Below, in pieces: positions 55,529 to 61,400 of a stretch of 64,000 nucleotides of DNA. Source of the DNA: Cupriavidus pauculus (GTDB lineage: Bacteria > Pseudomonadota > Gammaproteobacteria > Burkholderiales > Burkholderiaceae). The stretch's first letter is position 1. Every line of letters begins with the position of its first letter. The notes under the pieces were generated by a model that was not told where the DNA came from, did no database searches, and was given only the letters and a program-made list of their open reading frames with translations. Position numbers and translations under genes: made by a program. Location of the stretch: the NCBI RefSeq assembly GCF_008693385.1, contig NZ_CP044067.1, positions 1,242,501 through 1,306,500 on the forward strand, in the 5' to 3' direction.

Positions 55529-55793
55529 TCCTCCACCAAGGTCCCATTTCGCGAAGAGGACGACCCAATATCCTGGCGTTTCTTAATGGCGACGGAAGGT
55601 AAATCAGCAAGTAGATTCCCACCAAGACAGCCGTTGGACAGAATACTAATAACATGCTTTCTCGCTCATCGAATCCAACTATTTTTTGTGCTGCCCCTGC
55701 GAAAACCATCCCCCAAAAAATAGCCCCAACTGACGCAGCACCGCCAACTACGATGCAGATCTTCAATGCGTAGAAGATTTTCATCCAATTCAT
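55521..55793 (-). CDS. small two-helix membrane protein, coupled with the gene at 55304
   Basis: 90 residues from the ATG at 55793 (M-N-W-M-K-I-F-Y-A-L-K-I); longer in-frame starts run into a tpsB signal-peptide relic. Two hydrophobic helices are predicted (I-C-I-V-V-G-G-A-A-S-V-G-A-I-F-W-G and L-L-V-F-C-P-T-A-V-L-V-G-I-Y-L-L-I-Y), with a basic end. A candidate membrane immunity protein of an old cassette (inference). It is unlike the W-R-P family of the three paralogues. Confidence 0.55.
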   Translation of the reverse strand: MNWMKIFYALKICIVVGGAASVGAIFWGMVFAGAAQKIVGFDERESMLLVFCPTAVLVGIYLLIYLPSPLRNARILGRPLREMGPWWRNG

Positions 55794-55800
55794 TTTTATT

Positions 55801-55896
55801 CTGACCTCGGGTGATTCCGTTAGATGAGTAGAGGACCGCCGCAATCGCCATTGCCGTTGCGCCCGCCCGAAGCAAGACCCCTCCTTCTTTGACCAT
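55801..55896 (-). pseudogene. degraded tpsB signal-peptide fragment, copy C
   Basis: Frame starting M-V-K-E-G-G-V-L-L-R-A-G-A-T-A-M-A-I-A-A-V-L-Y-S-S-N-G. It resembles the signal peptide of copy B (A-T-T-I-A-V-I-L-Y-A-S-N-A) and lies in the same position relative to the small membrane protein remnant. After G-I-T-R-G-Q the frame has no TpsB homology. Weak, but the order relic-then-tpsB-start matches the other copies. Confidence 0.5.
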
Positions 55897-55912
55897 CAGC
55901 CTTTATCTTTCG

Positions 55913-56049
55913 TCGGGCTTTGCTGCGGGTTCTTCCTGCGTCTTTTTCATTATGATTCTTATATGTTCGCTTGGGGCGGTTGCACTACCGCCAGTCAAGT
56001 ACCCAAGTCCAATCATGCCAATTCCTGCTACCGTGGTGCCGATGGGATC
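55913..56049 (-). pseudogene. degraded C-terminal remnant of the 58156-type small membrane protein, copy 2
   Basis: The DNA at 55907-55975 aligns with 58153-58235 and 54815-54900 (CAGCCTTTATCTTT, CTTCCTGCGTCTTT, TATGTTCGCTTGG). The reading frame is shifted by an extra A relative to the intact copy. A short open frame holds G-T-T-V-A-G-I-G-M-I-G-L-G-Y-L-T-G-G upstream and ends P-A-A-K-P-D-E-R then stop. It is not a working gene. The 56050-56202 stretch before it is AT-rich and empty. Confidence 0.6.
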
Positions 56050-56202
56050 TTACGCAACGTTGGGAGTCACTAGTTGATTGTAAGTCTGCCGTACCAAATC
56101 TCGCCTGATAATTCATCAACCGCGATAACTCACATCCTATTTAACTAATATAAAATAGAACAATAAGTTAATACAAACCCTCGAAAAAACTCCACATATC
56201 CA

Positions 56203-56571
56203 TTACATTTGACCACTCCCCGGCAATCTAGGAATGTCAGCAATATCCCAATTCACTGGAAAAGATCTTAAGGATGTAAAATCCACTTTCCATATGTCTA
56301 TTTCGCACGGAATATGTTCCCTATCGACGAAGAGCGTAGCCAAGACGAGCACCCCATCCGAGTCGAATGATTGCGCAGTCGAGACCATTTCTTTATATGT
56401 GCTGCTCTGATAATCGGGAGGCACCTCGGCTACCAACTGAAAACTTCCCATCCCTCCATCGCCCAGACTCTGCACCATTAGGCCTTCTAAGTTGTCAGGA
56501 AGGTCAACTCGCTCGCCGATACCGCAAAGGAATTTCAGAAGAGATGCTTCCGCGCTAGATATAGCTCTCAT
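56203..56571 (-). CDS. DUF6984-like immunity-type protein
   Basis: 122 residues from the ATG at 56571, which overlaps the stop of the tpsB fragment W (ATGA). The sequence fits a small family used as immunity or polymorphic-toxin neighbours: I-S-S-A-E-A-S-L-L-K-F-L-C, V-Q-S-L-G-D-G-G-M-G-S-F-Q-L, S-D-G-V-L-V-L-A-T-L-F-V-D and I-D-I-W-K-V-D-F-T-S-L. It is acidic and cytoplasmic. It should neutralise a toxin no longer present next to it. The name DUF6984 is from recollection of the pattern and should be confirmed by profile search. Confidence 0.6.
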   Translation of the reverse strand: MRAISSAEASLLKFLCGIGERVDLPDNLEGLMVQSLGDGGMGSFQLVAEVPPDYQSSTYKEMVSTAQSFDSDGVLVLATLFVDREHIPCEIDIWKVDFTSLRSFPVNWDIADIPRLPGSGQM

Positions 56572-56966
56572 TTTTCGCCCTGCTTGCCGATGCATTCGCC
56601 TGCGTAGTGGGATAGCCATTGCTGGGCGAAGGCGAACGGGTCCATGGGCAACGCCGAAGCGCCGATGGCTTGCATGGCAGGCGGGAGGTCTTTTGGGACT
56701 TCGAGCTGGGACTGCGTGATGCGGAAGCATGGGGCTTCATTGTGCAACGCAGGGTACTCAGCGCGCGCGATGGCCTCGCCGCGAACGGCGGGGGCATTGA
56801 TCGCGGCGGCGCGCTCGCGGGATTCTTGTTGTTGGCGCGTGCGTTGGTCTTGTTCGCCGTTGGTTAGGCCAAAAGATTGTATAGGTGGGACTTGGGCATT
56901 GATAGCCGTCGAAAACCACGCAATTCCAACGAAAACAACTAGTTTCCGAGACCAATTCTGTGACAT
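56568..56966 (-). pseudogene. truncated tpsB 5' fragment, copy W, fused to an immunity-type gene
   Basis: 132-codon frame from the ATG at 56966. A distinct signal peptide (S-Q-N-W-S-R-K-L-V-V-F-V-G) is followed by A-Q-V-P-P-I-Q-S and then the mature TpsB start, identical in protein to the intact copy except F-to-S (T-Q-S-Q-L versus T-Q-F-Q-L), as far as G-E-C-I-G-K-Q-G, after which it ends E-K-stop. The base-level match to the intact gene is 280/281 over 281 bp. The break falls in the POTRA domain. Its stop is overlapped by the immunity-type gene. Confidence 0.92.
56576..56856. repeat. tpsB 5' homology arm, duplicate
   Basis: 281 bp matching 53803-54083 with a single difference (G at 56710 for A at 53937). 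Same orientation, 2773 bp apart, so unequal crossing-over between them would delete the intervening cassettes. Confidence 0.95.
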
Positions 56967-57061
56967 TACACGCAAAATGAGGAAGATAAAATTCACCATT
57001 AAAACAGTGCTTGCACCATAGAATCGAATATGGGCGCCTGGGAAACGACCAACCGATTCTG

Positions 57062-57499
57062 TCAACTTATTTCAATGGCCGCGTAGCTTCGTTTTATAAA
57101 ATCGATAAAATCCGAATTCTCCTCCATATCAATAGCATCCCACGACAACAGATTCCGACGAGCAAGGTTATCCGTAAGTTTTTCTGTACCAACAAAATAT
57201 AGGATATTCCATATGTCATCGACATCGAAACCTCGGCTGACATCCCCATTGGTCAAATAATCCTCCACCAACTTGACATCAACTATCAACGGCTTTCCAG
57301 GGTAATCATTAAGCTTAAGCAGACCACATGCCAAATTTACGCACAAGAACTCCACAACAGCATGCCTCCATTTTATGGAATTATCACCAAATGGCCCGCC
57401 CGCGTAATCAGATAACGCCGAAATAGGAGTGAAGTCATCCAAGGCTGCGTATATCAATTGCCGTTGATAAGATATAGGAGAGAAAAACCGAATTTTCAT
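57062..57499 (-). CDS. candidate orphan immunity protein (145 residues)
   Basis: It starts 1 bp after the stop of the toxin-tail remnant at 57501. Soluble, acidic, low GC: F-S-P-I-S-Y-Q-R-Q-L-I-Y, D-Y-A-G-G-P-F-G-D-N-S-I-K-W-R-H and F-I-D-F-I-K-R-S-Y-A-A-I-E-I-S. No family is recognised. Position directly behind a short C-terminal toxin fragment is the classic spot for an immunity gene that neutralises that toxin in the cytoplasm. Base composition is clearly AT-richer than the chromosome around it. Confidence 0.65.
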   Translation of the reverse strand: MKIRFFSPISYQRQLIYAALDDFTPISALSDYAGGPFGDNSIKWRHAVVEFLCVNLACGLLKLNDYPGKPLIVDVKLVEDYLTNGDVSRGFDVDDIWNILYFVGTEKLTDNLARRNLLSWDAIDMEENSDFIDFIKRSYAAIEIS

Positions 57500-57500
57500 A

Positions 57501-57671
57501 TTAACTAGAAGGAAATTCTATTTTAGCCGGCCTACCTTTATTCAGCCCTCGAATAGATGCATTATTAATTTCAACCGTCGCAGTGTTGGGATCAGCACGA
57601 TCTATTGTCACCGTATCCAATTGATCCAGTTCAAGCCCGATATATTTTCGGCGCCCACCTAATCCACGCAT
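57501..57671 (-). pseudogene. orphan toxin C-terminal remnant
   Basis: A 56-codon frame (from the ATG at 57671, M-R-G-L-G-G-R-R-K-Y) ending R-P-A-K-I-E-F-P-S-S then TAA. It overlaps the 3' end of the gene at 57659 in another frame. The compact tail (G-L-E-L-D-Q-L-D-T-V-T-I-D, V-E-I-N-N-A-S-I-R-G-L) and its place one base before an immunity-like gene match the end of a CdiA/polymorphic-toxin C-terminal domain. The upstream toxin body is missing, displaced by the 57659 gene. Inference from position and style, not from homology. Confidence 0.55.
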
Positions 57672-58156
57672 GCCGCGCGCCGCTCGGATGGATACGTCAT
57701 GTACAGGTATCCATTGCGCGTATCGTCATCAAGCATGATGAGAGCAGAGGCACCACCCTTACATAAGAATATTTTTTCGCCATAATCCTTCGATGTTATC
57801 CACCCCAACGAATTCAATGTCTCCTTATATTTTTTCATCAAAACTGCAGACCATGCATCGGACGAAACCGTAAGCCTTAGCGTAGCGCTGCTTATTTTTG
57901 TTTTCTTGTCATCATCAAAATCGAGAATCTTTACATTTTCACTGCGGATGATGTCCATGTCATGCCGCATCATCTGACGAGCCGATCTTGTCTCTGCAAG
58001 AGACGGATTCGACTTGAACGAATATCCTATACATATTAAAACAATAATAAAAACAGTCGAAAGCAAAATCGAACAAAAGCTGCGCAATGTGGCTTCCCAC
58101 GTTCCAGGCGTTGCGATAACACCTTTCCCTCTTTGAGCCTCAGAACGTTTCGACAT
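57659..58156 (-). CDS. membrane-anchored protein of unknown function
   Basis: 165 residues. The ATG at 58156 overlaps the stop of the upstream small membrane gene by one base (TGATG). One N-terminal membrane helix (L-L-S-T-V-F-I-I-V-L-I-C-I-G-Y-S-F) follows a basic segment; the rest is a periplasmic domain with I-L-D-F-D-D-D-K-K-T-K-I-S and S-D-A-W-S-A-V-L-M-K-K-Y. It opens M-S-K-R-S, the same first bases as the relic junction at 54818. Possibly the second immunity gene of the live cassette or a relic itself. Not recognised. Confidence 0.7.
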   Translation of the reverse strand: MSKRSEAQRGKGVIATPGTWEATLRSFCSILLSTVFIIVLICIGYSFKSNPSLAETRSARQMMRHDMDIIRSENVKILDFDDDKKTKISSATLRLTVSSDAWSAVLMKKYKETLNSLGWITSKDYGEKIFLCKGGASALIMLDDDTRNGYLYMTYPSERRAACVD

Positions 58157-58458
58157 CAGCCTTTATCTTTACCGGAGTTTGCTGCGGGTGCTTTCTGCGT
58201 CTTTTCATTATTATCCTGATATGTCCGCTTGGCCTTTTTCCAATCTGGCTCTCCGAAAACCCATAGCCCGGACAGCTGTGCACGCGCGGAAAAAAATCCC
58301 ACCAACGTCAGTAAGAATCCAGTTATAAGGAGAGTGAAAGCTAGCCATCGCGACCGGACTTGAATCCATAGAACACCACATATCATTAAAAAACCAATGA
58401 CGCACATCAACGATTGTGCTAGCCCCGTAAAATTTCCATTCTTAAAAAATCGATTCAT
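58156..58458 (-). CDS. small membrane protein directly behind the exoprotein gene; candidate immunity protein
   Basis: 100 residues. Its ATG at 58458 overlaps the exoprotein stop by four bases (ATGA). Basic N-terminus, then two or three membrane helices (L-M-C-V-I-G-F-L-M-I-C-G-V-L-W-I and F-T-L-L-I-T-G-F-L-L-T-L-V-G-F-F), then a cytoplasmic charged tail (V-F-G-E-P-D-W-K-K-A-K-R-T-Y-Q-D). Position is that of an immunity gene. Membrane immunity proteins usually protect against pore-forming toxins, which fits the hydrophobic toxin end upstream. Its tail is repeated as relics at 54818 and 55913, so it may instead be a conserved accessory. Confidence 0.7.
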   Translation of the reverse strand: MNRFFKNGNFTGLAQSLMCVIGFLMICGVLWIQVRSRWLAFTLLITGFLLTLVGFFSARAQLSGLWVFGEPDWKKAKRTYQDNNEKTQKAPAANSGKDKG

Positions 58459-61400
58459 TTCTCCGCCCCATTTATAATCTTCCGCCAGAGCTGATTCATT
58501 TGCCGCTTGATTTCATCCATCGAGACTGTACCTTTAATGGTTTCGCCAAATTCGTTCAGAAATGGTCCCGCAACCGGCACTTTGACACTCAGCGCTCCGA
58601 TCTCAGCACCAAGGACACTCTCACCCACGTACTGCCCGACGTCAGGCCGAGCAAGCTGCTCAAGACCGCCTAGCGCCCAACTCGCGCCTCCGAAAAAGAG
58701 CGATATTGCATCCGCCGGAATCGCGACCGTGGGATTCGTTGCTCCCACCGCTGCGGCGATAGCGCTGGCACGCCCCGTTTGCGTACTTAGAGAACTTGCG
58801 ATGTTCGCCACATCAGTCGCACGCTGCTGTATCTCCTTATCAGTGTAGGGGGGCGGAACTCCCGCCACGCAATCGGCTTGTCCCGCGCCACACCTTGATG
58901 TCGGAAGCGCCCCCGGAGAACTAGTGAAACGCGGCACGCTGCTGTAGTCCTGGCGATGTTCATAAGGAATATCACCGAGGATAGCTTTCTGTTGCGATTG
59001 AATGTACGCCATGATTGCGGTGTCCGGCTTCGCTTGGACCTCTTGAATGCGGGTAGTCCCTGCAAGCGACGTCCATTCCACGCTACCGTCTGTTGGTTTG
59101 GATGTCGCCGCATCAATCACGTCTCGATTGCCGGACTCCAGTACGTTCCCGTTCATGTCTACCAAACTAGACAATCGCATCTGGGCTTCGATTTGTTCGA
59201 CGGTGTAGAGGCCTCCGCTGTTCTCCGCCATCCGCTTCGCCAGCGCCTTCTCATCCGGATGCAACTGCCGATTAAACCGATCCGCATTCGCCGCAGTCGC
59301 TGCACCTGAGCCACCGCCAGCAACAGCGCCGATGCCTCCCGCCGCGAGGTTCGCCGCCAGGTTGCCGATGGCTTTGTCCAGATCCTTGTTACCGGTGTTG
59401 GCGCTGTCCGCCACGGCTTTGCCCAGCGCGGCGAGCTGTTCTGCCGCGAGCGATGACAGGCCCGCGCCTGTCGCGCCGGCGAGGGCGTTGCCGCCGCCGA
59501 GGGCGGCGATCATGGCGCCGCCTGCGGCGTGGAGGGCTGCGCGGTAGGCGCCGCCTTCCTTCCAGCCTTCGACGTCTGCCTTGGCTTGATCGAGCGTTGC
59601 GCGGTTCTCTTCGGACGGATTCGCGTCGTAAGCGATCTGCGCGGCCTTTTGCGCGTCGGTCGCTTCCTTGCGCTTCGCATCCGCAATATCCCCGACCGTC
59701 CTCCCAACCGCCTCCCCAGCCGCCTGCGCCGCCGCCATCATGTCGGCCTGCTTGCTCAGTACGTCGTCCAGGTCCGGGCCCTTGCCGACCGTGGTGTTCG
59801 TGTTGCTCAGGTCACGGTTCAGTGTCGCCACATCCCGATTCTGGTTGGCCTGATCGGTGATCGTGATCGTGCCGGCTGCGATGCCCGCCTGGCTGACGCC
59901 GCTCTGGCTGCCGCTTTCGCTTTGCGGGATGAAAGGGCTCACACCGCCCGTGTTGTACCCTGCCGTCTGGCCCGACTTCTTGTCGATGACCTTCTGCCCG
60001 AAGGTGAGCCCTCCTGTCAGGCCCATCGACGTGCCGCTGTAGTCCGACTTGTTCTCGATATCGCTCCAGGTAAGCGTGCCGGTCGTGAGCTTGTTCTTGT
60101 CCTCGTCGGCCGTGCTCGCAATGATGGCGCCCTTGAGGTCCGTGTTGCCCTTGACGTTGATATCGAACCCATCGTCGCCCGCGCGGATGCCGGATTGTTC
60201 CGTCACGTTGGCGTAGTTGCTGTCGGCCTTGCCTTTTGACGCCGAGAACGAACCACCCGCGCCGCCCTGGCTGATGCTCAGGCCGCCGCCCATGCTCTTC
60301 TGCTCGGCGTGGCTGACTTCCGTGTCCTGACGGCTGGCGATATTCAGGTTGCCGCCAATATCGGCCGACACCTTGCCGCCGCTGACCACCCCGCCGAGGA
60401 TATTGGTGTCGTTGCCCGATACGATCGTGACCGACTCGCTGCCATTCACGTGGCTATTTACCTGCGTGGTGCCGACCGTATCGCTATTGCCTTTGCTCAT
60501 CTGGCCGGACACCGACACGCCGAAGCCCTGCGCGCCGTAGGAGACGCCGATGCTGCCGCCGCTCGACTTGTTCGTGGAATGGGTTTCGTAGGTATCGGTG
60601 GCCGAGACGATATTGACGTCGCCCCTGGCGCCCAGACCCACTTTGGTGGCCGAGACGTCGGAGCCGATGATGTTCAGGTTGCCGGCGGTCTTGTTGCCGT
60701 CGGCATCCACGCCCGTTGCGATGAACGTGGCGGTGCCGCCCGCCTGAATATTCGATCCCGTATGGGTCGTACTGTCCTGCGTGAGCGTGTTCTTGCTCTG
60801 GCTGGTGCCGAAGGACAGCGTGATGGCCGCGCCCTGCGGTCCCTCTCCCGCTTTCAGGGCGTCATAGGCGGCGCCTGCACCAGCGGCCGCGTCATAGGCG
60901 TCCCGACCTGCTGCGATGCCCCACAACGCCGACGCGCGCCCATCTTCGCTCTTCGTGCTCGCGTTGATCTTCTGGCCGGCATTGATCGCCGCGCCGATGG
61001 CCCCGCCGCTCACACCGAGCGTGAAGCCCGTCTGCTTGATCTCATGGGTCTCGTCGTGGTGCTCGCTGCCTTTGGCGGCCTCGATGATGACATCGGCGCC
61101 CACGCCGGTCAGGTCCTTCGCCGCGATGACCTGACTGCCGGTGATCTGCAGCGTGCTGCCTGCTTTCAGGCTGACGCTGCCGTCGGTGCTGCCGACGAGG
61201 CTGCCGGTCTGTGTGACCGAGCTGTCATGCGTCGTGTCCTTCTGGTCGCGCATGCCGTAGGACAGACCGCCGCCGGTGGCACCGAAGCCGGTGGCCTTCG
61301 TATGGGAATACGTCTGGCTTTCGCTAGTGCTTTCAGCCGTGGTGATGGTCAGGTTGCGACCCGCTTCGAGGCTGAGATCGTGCGTGCCGGCGACGGTCGA

